Source of the DNA: Malania oleifera
Lineage: Eukaryota > Streptophyta > Magnoliopsida > Santalales > Ximeniaceae
Assembly: GCF_029873635.1 (NCBI RefSeq)
Contig: NC_080417.1
Coordinates: forward strand, 33,902,214-33,966,213
Reading direction: 5' to 3'
Length of the DNA stretch: 64,000 nucleotides
Shown: piece after piece, positions 36,956 through 48,577 of the stretch
How the letters are laid out: every line of letters begins with the position of its first letter
How positions within the stretch are numbered: position 1 is the stretch's first letter
Program-made: the position numbers and the translations under genes
The notes under the pieces: model-generated
Database searches by the model: none
What the model saw: the letters and a program-made list of their open reading frames with translations, nothing else
What the model was told of the DNA's origin: nothing

Positions 36956-37684
36956 TGTGATACCCCGTGGAAGAAAAGATTAAAAAATATTGATGTTACT
37001 ACTCATATCAACAAGGTACACCTTTCTTTTTGGGAGTCTTCCCATAAGAACTCCATGGTTAAGCGTGTTTGGCTTGGAGTAATCTTTGGATGGGTGACCT
37101 TTTGGAAAGTTTTCTTAGAAAGTGTGTGAGTGAGGACAAAACATATTGAAAAGGACACGTGTTGGTTTGTGGGGCCAGTCATTAGTCTGATAAGGCTCAT
37201 CCCCCCTATTGTTTGGTCTAGGTGGAGAAGGAGAGACGCAGTGCTCCCTAACAGACCCAGGTTGGGGCATGAGAAAATCGTATCAGAGCGATTACCCAGG
37301 CGGAAGTGGGATGAGATTCACATCGCCTGGATTTGGAAATGTGGGTTTGCAATGAGGACGTTGCGTTTTGTAAGTGGGGGAGAATGTGATACCCTGTGGA
37401 AGAAAGGCTTAAAAAAGATTAATGTGACTACCCATATCAACAAGGTGTACCTTTTTTTTTATAACTTTCTTATAAGAACTCCACTGTTAAGTGTGGTTGG
37501 CTTGGAGTAATCTTGGGATGGGTTACTCAGGAAGTATGTGAGTGAGGACAAAACACATTAAAAAGGACACGTATTGATTTTTGGGGCATGTCATTAGTCC
37601 GATAAGTTCTGCCCCCTGTTGTCTGGTCCAGGTGGAGGAGGAGAGACACAGTGCTCCTTGGCAGACCCAGGTTGGGGTGTGATA
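36956..37684 (+). mobile_element. Cassandra TRIM retrotransposon, near-complete, 729 bp
   Basis: The 5' LTR is 36956-37274 (319 bp) and the 3' LTR 37385-37684 (300 bp), both starting TGTGATACCC. The internal region is 110 bp with a primer site (TCGTATCAGAGC, 37278-37289) and a purine tract (AAGTGGGGGAGAA) before the 3' LTR. Flanks TCTTG and GCTTG share four of five bases, a likely target duplication. Each LTR holds 5S rRNA-derived sequence: GTTAAGCGTGTTTGGC (box A) and GGATGGGTGACC (box C) at about 37058-37105 in the 5' copy. Size, LTR length and the 5S domain match Cassandra, which encodes no protein. Confidence 0.94.
37058..37128 (+). ncRNA. 5S rRNA-derived domain in the Cassandra 5' LTR
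   Basis: Retains the A box, intermediate element and C box of the 5S internal promoter, with substitutions towards the 3' end (GGAAAGTTTTCTTAG against GGGAAGTCCTCGTG). The matching 5' half of 5S is recognisable from about 36996. In Cassandra such domains can be transcribed by Pol III; whether this copy is cannot be told. Confidence 0.8.
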
Positions 37685-37812
37685 GCTTGCATTACTTATT
37701 CCAATTCAATTTATTGGTTTCCACTATGCATTGACATTGACATTGAGGCCACTTTGCATAACATAATTGTTCAAATTCAAGCTTAAAATCATGCCTAAAA
37801 TTGAATTGAATA

Positions 37813-39784
37813 TGTAACGACATGAAAAATAATGATATTTAAATAATAAAGAGGAAGGAAAATGGAAAGAGTAACAGAAGGACTTCGCGTTCGTTGACGA
37901 CATTGCATTTTGGAAGTGATAATTTCAAGAAATTTCCTAGGCCTCATTGACGAACACAGGGGTTTCGTCGACGAGAAGATACCAAGAGAGGATTTTTGGA
38001 AGTATGAAATTCATCGATGAGGGTGCAGCTTCGTCGACGAGCTTTCTACAGGACTTGTCGACGAGGTGACGTGGCTCATCGACGAATCCCACAGTATAAA
38101 TAGTGCAAAACTTCGAATTAATTTAGAAATTCAATGCCGCTCTTTTTCCTCTCTCTCTCTCTCTCTCTCTCCTACGGCCTCTCTTCTATCTCTCTTCGAT
38201 TTCGGTCCCGTCAGTCACCGAATCGACAATATGAGGTCACCACGATGCTCCTGGCGGAGTTCTCTTCAAGTCTGTTAGGGTGGATCATTGGTGGGATCAA
38301 GTCGAATTTCTCCCCAGAATCAAGGTAAGGCCTTTTAGTCAATTTTTGGTCTTCTCGAAGTTGTAAAAAATGATGTAGGCAAAGAAATATTGATATTTTC
38401 TTCTGGAATTTATGATTTTTAGGGTGTTGAGTAGAGAACCCTGCAAGTGTAGGACCCGTCTCAGTAGGGGGGATTTTAGCAGAAATTAGGTAAGGGAAAT
38501 ATGTTATGTTAGGTAGTTCTAAAATGATTTCGAGTATGAAATGTATATTTTTACCAGGTTATTATTCACAGCAGGACTTTATACAATTTATTAATTATGA
38601 ATATTATGTATTAAATTACTGTGTGACTTGAGAATAGAAATATAGTACAAAAGTATGTTTTATAGTATTTTCAAGGTTTGTTTTACAGAATATACAGACA
38701 GTGGATATGTTTTACAGTAATTACAGAATACTATGATTATATAGTTTTCAGTACCATGATTATACAGTTTCCAGTACCACGACTTACAGATTACAGTTCA
38801 GTTCAGAAATACAGTTAACACAATTACAGTTTATTTCAGTGTCATGGTTAATACAGTTATTTTAGGATCATGGTAATTCAGATAGTTGTATATAGAAGTA
38901 TATTATATAGTATCAGACCCTGTTGGACCCTACAACAGAGCATGGTACCATAGCTACAGATATTTAATTTAGAGTGCCACCACCTATTCAGATAATACGT
39001 AGTAGTAGGTCGATCGTGCCCAGACGTGGACAGGCTCCCCATCACATATAGGTTGAGGAGTGGCCGATCTGACTAAGGGAGTATAGTGGTTTACCTTTAG
39101 GCCAGCCAGGGTATATCCAGCCTACGGGCCACACAACCCTATCATGAGGGGTTAAATCATGACACACAGTTATCTACAGGGAAGTTTTCAGTTATTATTA
39201 TGTATATACAAATTTAAAGAGACAGAAAGTATACTTATTTATATGAGAAGTATTTTGAGTAGAAACCCAAAATACAGATATGTTAAACAACATGGAAATG
39301 GGGGTGGTTTCTATTATTTGTACTGTATTTACAAGTTCAGTTATACATGATTATATAACAACAGATTTTCATAGTATTGTAACTCATTTGTCATACACTA
39401 GCAATCGCATATTTCGTCTTACTGAGTTTTGGCTCATCCCAGTGTTGAATTATTTTTTAGGTGAGCCAGTTGAGCGAGCGGAGCAGGCTCGCAGATAGAA
39501 GAGCTATTAGTCTACCCTTTTGAGGGTGAGTTTTTTGGGGTTCAATTTTGTTAGCCTTGGTATTAGTAAGAGTAGCTTTTGAAAGTACAGTGAAGTATGT
39601 AATATTTGTGGAATATTTAGACACTCTGGTATTGTATATAATTATATATGGTTATGTTCATTTGATTTCCGCTTCTCGCTGCTTAGGTTGATAGTTGGGT
39701 TTAATTCAGTTTGGTATCAGAGCATTATAAATGTTATAGTATTAAACGAAAAAAAAAAAACCCAATTAATAGTAGGTCGTTACA
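37813..39784 (+). mobile_element. Solo LTR of a Ty3/gypsy (Tekay-like) element, 1,972 bp
   Basis: Begins TGTAACGACATG and ends GTAGGTCGTTACA, flanked on both sides by the 5-bp target duplication GAATA (37808-37812 and 39785-39789). U3 contains CGTCGACGA-type motifs (37890-38085), then GTATAAATAG at 38094 and a CT microsatellite. The family block CTTACTGAG...GGCTCATCCC is at 39418-39440. TTTGGTATCAGAGC at 39711-39724 lies inside the LTR, about 60 bp before its end. Confidence 0.93.
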
Positions 39785-41596
39785 GAATAACATAAATTTA
39801 AGGAACCAACCTCTTATGTTATCGTGCCTTCTTCTTTACCCGAGCCCTTTAATTCTAAGCCTCTGTTGCAATTTGGGCTCTTCAATTCTCAATCCTCCTC
39901 AATTTCTTCAATCTCGGTCACTCAGCCTTTCCCACACAATTCTTTTTCTCAAAATTATTAATGATAAATTCTCCTTTTTTCCTATCTATGAATTTCAGAA
40001 TCTGTGTCTATCCCTCAGTGTCTGAAGCTCCCTATTTATAGGTTTGAGGGATCCGATTCAATCAATTCTGTTTTGATCAAGTATCACCTAATTTGATCAA
40101 TAAAAATTAAATTGAATTGAGCAATTTATGCTCGCATTAAACCATAATTCCACCCACATGTTTCTTATGTAAATTTTCATATGTTTGATTTCATTTTCCT
40201 TTTATGCTTACAGGTTTAAAGTTGTCGGCCTACTGGATTTTCTCGTGCATTTTCATGTTTTTGTTTTTTTCTTTAGTGTATTCATTTTTTTTTTCATGTA
40301 TTAAAATTTTTTTATGTATTTTCTCATTTATTGAATTAATGAATTTTGTTCAATATGTGTTATGTAAGCGCCAAACAAAATGGGATATCTACAAAATTCA
40401 TGATGGGAAAGATTCTAATTAAGGTATGGTAGTACCTCTATGAAAAGGTAAAGTTTCCTTCTTGTCATAGGGAAAATCCCATATAGAAGAGAAGGGTTAG
40501 GTCCCTCACTTCCCTAAGCAAAGTGCAATATCATTGAGGACAAAAAGAGAAAAATGAGTTTTCCTCCTATGTGAAGGATAGAGCACTTGAATGTTTTGGT
40601 CCACACTAATGAGGAACCAATGCTCAGCTAATTAGAATAAGATGACATTCCATCTTGTTGATGATGAATTATACTGTATTAGGTGTCATTAATTTATTAT
40701 TTCAAATTATTATGACTCCTTGTTAGTTACATCATACTAAGTGATCAAGAATGACTTTTGTTCATAGGAGCAATTAAAGCTTACAAGTGAAGAAAGATTA
40801 TTGAGAAATACACTTCCAAAATTTTTTTACGACATTGAAAAATCAAGTCAAGGAGTATTTATATAGATAGTTCGGCTTAGACCCAATGACTTAAAAATTT
40901 TGTATTAAATTGGTTCTCAATCCTGTATATCAAGTTTACTCTTAAGGGCTCCCAATACTAACGTGCGCATGCACACACAAACTGTTAACATCAGAGGAAT
41001 CTATGGATAGAGTTGGTACACATAAGTGAGCACTAACATGACCCAAAAGTTTAAACCTATTAAGTCTCGAGTCCAATAATATATATAAGCACCCATAATC
41101 TATTCAAATTTTTCAACATAAAACAAACTTACAAGTAAAATTTTCAACAAAAACACACACACACACATATACATATAGAGTTTTTTAGCCAATAGAACTT
41201 GCGGCACTACACTAGGTTACACATGAGTTAACCCATTCAATACTCCTTCCCACCTTTCCAATATTTAATTCTAACGCATTCAGACTTTAAAACCAATGGA
41301 ATGTTTCTAAAAAGACAACATCTATACTTTTTAAATGTTGTATAGAAGCCCAATGCTAATGTTTTTAAAATTAAAGGAGTATTGTTTTTGAAACTAAAAG
41401 TTGACATACATTACATAAAATTACACTATATTTTTGTACAATGAAAACAATAAGAAATGTCCAAAAAATGATAATATGCTGATAGATTTTTTATAGTTTG
41501 TAAACAATTGTGAATACTTTTTTCATGAATATAGATAGATATTAGCAAATGGAAAATTTCTATTTAGAAAAAAACTATGTTACATTTTATTGTAAT
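39785..41596. other. Unassigned non-coding sequence
   Basis: No protein or transposon family recognised. T-rich stretches near 40250-40330 give low-complexity frames only. A short CA microsatellite occurs near 41151. Confidence 0.5.
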
Positions 41597-41840
41597 ATTT
41601 TAATAGTTGTGCGGTAGATTTCATTGATCACTTGGCAGTTGTTTAATAGATTTGAAATTGAGTATTTTAATGGTTGTGCGATGGACTTAATTGATTATTT
41701 AGCAGCTGGTCTTTAGTCAATTTAGAATTGAGCATTTTAATGGTCGTGCGATGGACTTAAATTTATTAATTGTAGTATTATGCAATGGACTTAATTGATT
41801 ACTTAGCAGTTGGTCTTTAATAAATTTGAAATTGAGAAAT
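41597..41840. repeat. ~70-bp tandem repeat, three copies
   Basis: ATTTTAATRGTYGTGCG starts at 41597, 41664 and 41734. Each unit continues GACTTAATTGAT...TTAGCAG and ends AATTGAG. The third is longer, with an internal ~30-bp partial duplication. Confidence 0.88.
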
Positions 41841-42546
41841 ACTTCTAAAGAACGTGAGGTTTGAAAGCCACCACTGACCAGACATTAGGTTAAAATTTTC
41901 TAAAGTAGTGTGGATCGAAACCAAATCATAACTCTTACTTGTATGGCATCTTACAAATGGTGGAGTCTAAATCTTATGCCAAAGAACTATTCTTTAGGAA
42001 TGGTGACAGAGCTCTATCAATTGTTGCTTAATCAATTACAATCATATAATTCTTCATTTTAAATATTATTCATTCTTCATAAAATATGGAATTAATCAGG
42101 GAGCCAATCTAGTAAAATTGACGGTTTGGAATCAAACCATCAATGGTTTCAAAGGAAACCATCAACAGAAATCAACCGAGGCATGTTGACATTTTGATTC
42201 AACATATATTCGCCTCACCAACAAAGAAACTAGTCTTAATAAGCTTTTAGTGTATTTTAAGTTAAGTACCTCTCTTTTTTATGATGATCAAAGGGGGAGA
42301 AGTAAGTAGGTTGGTGTTATAGGTGGGATACTAAAGGTAGGTGTATTAAGGTGTATTAAGTACAAATATGTAGTGTTGCTTAAAACGATTTAAATAAAAG
42401 CTCAGATTTGTTACTTAATCTGTTTTAATGAAAGTTCGGTTCATTTGTCGTTTTATCTTAATGAACTTTCTAGTTAAATATATTGCGTGTTATATAACTC
42501 CAATGGATATGAAATATCTAGTTGAATGATTTAATCGTGCCTCATA
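41841..42546. other. Unassigned spacer with palindrome-bearing LTR debris
   Basis: TTGACGGTTTGGAATCAAACC, ATCAATGGTTTC and CCATCAACAG near 42118-42170 resemble U3 of neighbouring LTRs. No complete element was defined. Confidence 0.4.
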
Positions 42547-43016
42547 TGTTAGGAATATACGAACAAATTCCCGAAACCTGTGAGAAACAAATAGAGAAAG
42601 AATAACGCCAAAGAAAAATTCAATCACACGCACAAGACAATATTTACGTGGTTCGGCAATTTTGCCTACGTCCACGGAGTTGCAGGGATTTCAATATTAT
42701 CAGGAAGAAAGCACAGAGAGTGTGGCGATACAATTCTCTCACTCTTGCTCTCTCTCGCGGATACAACCACTCAAACCCTAATCACCCGAAAGCACCCTTT
42801 TTATATGTTGCGCCTAGGGTTCCATTCCGAATGGGCTCCAAAAAAAATTTCCCCGGGGGCTTTGCCCCCGAAGAAAAACGAGTACGGCTTGTACCGTACT
42901 CGTGGGGGTCAAGCCTTCGCTCCATGGACTAAGCCTTAGGATAGAAATCTCTAATTAAACAGAAGTCAGGTCGTCATCCAAATTAAGACACAACTAGGCT
43001 CCACAAAAGCCCAACA
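42547..43016 (-). mobile_element. Copia-type LTR, 470 bp
   Basis: TGTTAGGAATATACG at the left edge and AAAGCCCAACA at the right. TTTACGTGGTTCGGCAA...GCCTACGTCCACGGAG (42643-42677) is the conserved copia LTR block on the minus strand. Two perfect hairpins lie at 42854-42870 and 42879-42902. No primer site or internal region adjoins it and no matching target duplication was seen. Confidence 0.72.
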
Positions 43017-43143
43017 AATATGCATATAGTAAAGGGGAGTAAATTTTCCATCTCATTCAACAATATGCATAAACTAAGGAGGAGCTTAAAATTTGATCAC
43101 TATAAGAATACCAATGGTTTGTCATCATTAAAAAGAAAGAAAT

Positions 43144-43300
43144 TGTTAGGCTTGGTGGCTACAAGATCCTAATTGTCATGTTTTGATGGTAACAACCCAT
43201 TAGTTGTTCTAGGTGAACTAGTCTTTGCATATCAAGTTATGATAAGTACAAACTCAAATGCAAATAACAAATAAAATCTTAATAGGTTAGACCTCATAAA
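43144..43300 (+). mobile_element. 5' edge of a copia LTR (partial copy)
   Basis: TGTTAGGCTTGGTGGCTAC...GTTTTGATGGTAACAACCCA aligns with the first ~110 bp of the LTR starting at 43315, then diverges. Confidence 0.7.
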
Positions 43301-43314
43301 AAAAGATAAGATTG

Positions 43315-44964
43315 TTAGCCTTAGTGGCTGCATAATCATATTTAATGTGTTTTGATGATATTAACCTATTTGTAGTTCCAAGTATAGCATGTCTTTACAG
43401 ATCAAGTTAGTACAGGTACAAGTGATAAATACATGAAGATACTGGATCAAAGGCAAATATCGGACCGAGTGGATATTCAAGTAGGAAATATCAAGGTGGA
43501 CACTCACTCGGAAAAACTCAAGCAGATCTAAATGAAGCAAGTGTAAAATCATATGTAATAAGGAGTGTTTAAGGTAGGAACTACTGTAACTATTACAGTG
43601 TTGTATCACGTGAGATTACTAAGTAAGAGTTGAGCAATTGCATATGCATACTAGTTTATAAAGCATACAATTTTACTCTTATGAGTTTTTCAAAGAAAAA
43701 AAAAGTTAAGCAATTGCGTAAACTACTAATTTAAAGAGTATAGAGGATTTCCCCAAGTCATAAGTTTCATATTATGAGTTTTCAAAGTACAAAATAAAGA
43801 GTTTTGTGAAAATATCCTATACTCAAATGTATTTTTATACGGGACAAGTTTTAAATTATATTAGTGTCATAATCTTTTAAAAACTTGGTCCTGGTTGGGT
43901 TTAAAACTTGAGTTATGCACCTTTCAAATTTCTTAAATATCTTTCGGTATTTGGAACATAACTTTTGCTAGAAAACTCCTAAAAGAACAATCTTAGTATC
44001 AACGAAAAGCTAAGAAAAAATCCCACAATTTTTATGTTGATGACTTTTTCTTATTTGGGTAATTAGTCAACGATTTGGGGCAAATAATCAATGATTTCAG
44101 GAAGAATGTGGCCCAAATGAAACAATCAACGAATTGGGTAAATTAGTCGACAAATTGGGTTAATTAGTAGACGAATTGGGTCAAATAGATAACGATTTGC
44201 ATTGGGATTCAGTCCCCAATGGCTATAAATGGCTAGTTTTCAAAGAAAATAATTATTTTACATACCCAATGGCCATAAAATGGCTAGTACTCCATTTTAC
44301 CTATAAATACAAGTCCAAAGACTTGTTTTAGACATTGATTTTAGTCATTACATATTATTCCCAAGCATACAACATTTTAGTTCATCATTCTTGTGCTCAA
44401 AGTCTCTTTTGCTCTTTATTCTAGTTGTGAATCATTACTTGGAGAGATTTGTGTGAGGTTTGATTATATTTATTATCAGCTTATTCAAAGAGCATTTCTT
44501 TGTATTTCATCTTCAAGTTGTAAAATGGTTCTTGGTGAACCAAAGTGAGAGGGTTCTTGGTCAACCAAATTATAAGGATTCTTGGTGAACCTTGTGGCTC
44601 TTGGTGAGCGAAAGGGACTAGTTCCCGTGTGAAAGTTCCTAGTGAACTTTGCGGCTCTCAGTGAGCGATAAGGATTTGCTCCCATTTGTAAAGGCTTCTC
44701 CGCCAATGAAGGAGGTGTATAGTGGATTATGGAATCCTTGAGTGTGTCTCAAGGCGTGGACGTAGGCAAGAGGCTGAATCACGTTAAACATCGGTGTTAA
44801 GTTTTTCTTCCCTACACTCTTTTATTTATGTCTTGTGTATGATTTATATTTTATATATTGTTATATAATTGCTTGTATCTTATTAAGATTTATATTTTGT
44901 AAAGAAAAGCGAAAATATGTAAGAGTCCATTCAGCCCCCTCTAAACTCTACTCCCGGGCCAACA
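43315..44964 (+). mobile_element. Copia 5' LTR, 1,650 bp
   Basis: TGTTAGCCTTAGTGGCTGC to CCCGGGCCAACA, followed by the primer site. U3 has several GTCGACAAATTGGG/GACGAATTGGG repeats (44050-44190), TTACCTATAAATAC is the TATA box near 44310, and GCGTGGACGTAGGC...ATCACGTTAAA lies at 44755-44789. Part of the U3 recurs at 58045-58456. Confidence 0.85.
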
Positions 44965-44966
44965 AG

Positions 44967-44978
44967 TGGTATCAGAGC
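44967..44978 (+). other. tRNA-Met primer-binding site
   Basis: TGGTATCAGAGC, two bases after the LTR terminus. Confidence 0.92.
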
Positions 44979-45023
44979 AACACGCTTAATTTTTCAGAGT
45001 AATTTTCAGAGCGTAAAGATCAA

Positions 45024-45894
45024 ATGGTGTATACACTGGACTCCTCTTCCTATGGACACTCTGTGACCAAACCACCGATGTTCGACAGCTCCAACTACCC
45101 AGCAAGGAAGAATCGAATGATGATCTTCATTCAGTCACATAATCTTGAGATGTGGTAGGTCGTTACAAAGGAACACTACATCTTCAAAAATAAATAAAGG
45201 GAACCGAAAGAAATAGAAGAGATGTTAGGCACGGAAAACCACAAAAGAAATGTGGGATATGCTTCAAAACACCTTCAAAGATACATCCCAAGAAATACAA
45301 TAGAAAACATGCATGCTAGTTAGAGAATATGAGATGTTTAAATTAAATAAAGTTGAAAAAATTTGATCCATGCTCACTCGGTTCACAAACCTCATAAACA
45401 ATTTAAAATCACTCGAGAGAACTTACTCATTAAAAGATTATATTCAAAAAGTTCTCCAAATTTTACCCGAGTCATCAATGATCATTGAAGAAACACACAA
45501 CCTAGAGAAGCCTAAGAAAGAAATAGGTATTTACTTAGATTCATCTAGTGCTACTCACAAAGACACATTAGGAGAAGCACATTCTTGCTTCATAGTCGAT
45601 GAATAAGAGGAAATAAGTTCGAATGATGACGATGAATATACTCTTTTGTATGATGAATTAGTGAATAATTGTGCTAAATTATTTGATGAATTAGTTTTAG
45701 TAAAAAAATAAGAACAAAAATATTGAGAAAGAGATTGCTTTATTTAAACAAATGGAACTCTCTTTGAAAGAAGAAAATGATTTCCTTAAAAGGGAAATGA
45801 GGAGCTTATTGAAAATGCTCAAAAAGACCACGAAGTTTTTCAAGTAAGAGTAGAAAATTTGAAAAATCGAATTGAAAATATTTTAAAAGAAAAT
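45024..45894 (+). pseudogene. Copia gag, truncated
   Basis: ATG at 45024; KPPMFDSSNYPARKNRM is the typical copia gag opening. IENMHAS, YEMFKLNKVEKI and FTNLINNLKSL mark the central domain (45310-45410). In-frame stops occur (e.g. TAG in the ...EMW* segment near 45154). A Glu/Lys-rich coiled-coil-like segment follows before the frame is cut at 45894 by a gypsy LTR. Confidence 0.87.
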
Positions 45895-46539
45895 TGTAGC
45901 GACCCAAAAATTATGCAATATATATATAAGATAAATCTGCTCTGATACCATCCTGTATCGCCCTGTGTAATACTCCATACATAACCTCTATATAAAATAC
46001 ACTATAGTATCTCTGATGCCCAAAGTAGCACCAGGTACAACAAGTTTCAAACATATCATACTACTCAGTGGAAGCATGTATATATATACATCCAACTACA
46101 ATACTAGAGTTCTAATCTTCATCATAGTTTTACATAAATCCAGAAAATAACCATCCATAATCCATTTTGAAGATACACAAATTACTTTCTTATACACCAT
46201 GGTGTCTCCACTACTTACCCAGAACAATACTTTCAAACTCTGCTTTGGAGAGTTCTAAGCCTAGTCACCTAGGTTTCCTGAAATGATAGAAATTATAGGA
46301 GTGAGACACCCCTCAGTATTGCGGAATAGATTATTATCAATGTGTGACAAATGAGTTTTAGTGTATCATAAGTATATCCTGTAAATAATTAATTGTAACT
46401 GATAAACCATGTAATACTGTACTCACACATATATATTTGAAAATACTTACTTTCTTTTCAAAACATGCTCTGGCTTAATAAATTTCTCTATTTGCATAAA
46501 TCTGCATATAAAACTATACTTACACACACACACACACAC

Positions 46540-46581
<42 letters not shown>

Positions 46582-46705
46582 TACATATTTCCTTCTTAAA
46601 ACAAGCTTCGACTTAATAAATAGCCATGTTTATATAAATCTACATATGGGTATTTTACATAATACAACACATCACATCATTTCAATTCTCAACACATTCT
46701 TACTT

Positions 46706-47085
46706 TCCATATTGAGCATGCCTCTCCAACGGCATCAGTAGGAACTTCTCAACACAATATCCATACTGAGCATACCTCCCCAACAGCATTAATAGGAACT
46801 TCACAATACAATTTCCATATTGAGCATACCTCCCCAATGGCATCAGTAGGAATTTCACAACACAATTTCCATACTAAGCATACCTCCCCAACAGCATCAG
46901 TAGGAACTTCATAACAGAATTTTCATATTGAGCATACCTCCCCAACGACATCAGTAGGAACTTCACAACATACTATCCAAACTGAGCATACCTTCCCAAT
47001 GACATTAGTAGGAACTTCACAACAAACTATCCATACTGAGCATACCTCTCCAACGACATCAGTAGGAACTTCATATTTCTCAACA
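46706..47085. repeat. 54-bp tandem repeat, seven copies, inside the gypsy LTR
   Basis: GAGCAT (AAGCAT in one copy) recurs at 46714, 46768, 46822, 46876, 46930, 46984 and 47038, an exact 54-bp period. Units read GAGCATACCTCCCCAACRRC then ATCAGTAGGAACTTC. Confidence 0.95.
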
Positions 47086-47239
47086 CAGAATTATTTATAG
47101 TCATTTTCATAAACGAGAGCAAAACTTGTCATACTATAAATTTGTATAAAATCACTGAAATACTGTAACTCTGTATAAAATACTATCATACTGTAGTTCT
47201 ATATAGAAGACTATCATTCTATAATTCTGTATCAAATGA

Positions 47240-47510
47240 TGGACTGTAGTTCTATATAGAACGCTATAACTCTGTTTGAAATTTGTATTATAGTTCTATA
47301 TAGAACGTTGTAATTTTGTATAAAATCTATACTGTAGTACTATATAGGACGCTATAATATTGTATAAAATCTTTACTGTAGTCCTATATAGGACATTGTA
47401 ATACTATATAAAATATGTACTATAGTCCTATATAGGACGCTGTAATACTGTATAAAATCTGTATTATAGTCTTATATAGGATGTTGTAATACTGTATAAA
47501 ATCATACCTT
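47240..47510. repeat. 44-bp tandem repeat, six copies, each centred on a 14-bp palindrome
   Basis: The core TATATAGA/TATATAGG occurs at 47253, 47297, 47341, 47385, 47429 and 47473, an exact 44-bp period. The core reads GTTCTATATAGAAC in the early copies and GTCCTATATAGGAC in later ones; both are perfect palindromes. Confidence 0.93.
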
Positions 47511-47753
47511 TATCTATATATATTTTACCATAGAAACTGAAAATTTTAATTATATATAACTTTCAAACTCATGCCACATAGATTGAGTGATAACTTATAT
47601 ATAATAATATACTGTTGAAAATACTAGTATAACCATCTCTAGGGTTTTACTCAAACTCAATAACTCAATATCTCAAACATACATATACCATTTCCAAAGC
47701 TCCCATTCTCACAAATCTGTATACTCAGGAAAACACACACACACACACGCACG

Positions 47754-47831
<78 letters not shown>

Positions 47832-48249
47832 AAATTTAGAAATCATATATTATAATTTAATTAATAAATTTCTAAAAACACCTGACATAATCTATTTCCC
47901 ATACCTATTTCCTGGAGAAATGCCTGCAAAGATCCTAAAACAATGTCTGTGGCGTTCACACAAAACCCTGTATCCATATACCGTAATTTAATTAGTTCAA
48001 CTCCATAATAATAACCATTTAACATTTTCTAAGCCCACACATTCCCAATAACTAATTAAACTTAAAATAAAAATAAAAAAATATCTTCCTTACCCTAGTT
48101 TTGGAGTGGTGCTTGGAAAGCCTAAATCACAAAATCGCTCTGGTTAAACTGCAGAGAATCGACGCCGTGATCCTGAAATGCCGTTTATCCTTCGATGCGG
48201 GCTGATTTCGAGAGAGAAATTGAAGAGAGAGAAAGGGAGTACAACAGCT

Positions 48250-48305
<56 letters not shown>

Positions 48306-48531
48306 TTTATTTTTCTAAAAAAATGAATTGCTGCCCTATTTATAGCCCCTATCCCAGACAAAACCATCAACAGTTTTCTTGAAATCGTCGACGGTTTGGC
48401 TTTTAACCTAGCCAATTATTTACCATATTTTTCCTTACCTGGCTATGGTAACTCAAAATCGTCAACAGTTTTTTGAGCTCATCCAAAACCATTGACAGTT
48501 TGGCTTGTGTCAAACCAAATTTCTTCTTTTA

Positions 48532-48562
<31 letters not shown>

Positions 48563-48577
48563 TTTCAGGTCTATACA

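Larger units (their letters stand above)
45895..48577 (-). mobile_element. 3' LTR (2,683 bp) of a minus-strand Ty3/gypsy (Tekay-like) element
   Basis: On the minus strand it starts TGTATAGACCTG at 48577, immediately after the polypurine tract AAGGAGGGGAGAA, and ends GGGTCGCTACA at 45895. Contains GTCGACGG palindromes (48354-48504), a GGCTATAAATAGG TATA box (48335-48350), a (GA)n tract of about 54 bp (48249-48302), a (CA)n tract (about 47730-47806), a 44-bp tandem array (47240-47510), a 54-bp tandem array (46706-47085) and GTGAGACACCCCTCAGTATT at 46301. A primer-like GCTCTGATACCA lies at 45941, within the LTR. Confidence 0.88.

Noticed and set aside
36996..37128. A functional 5S rRNA gene
   Set aside because: The 3' third has diverged and the sequence is embedded in an LTR with a second copy 430 bp away; it is Cassandra-borne.
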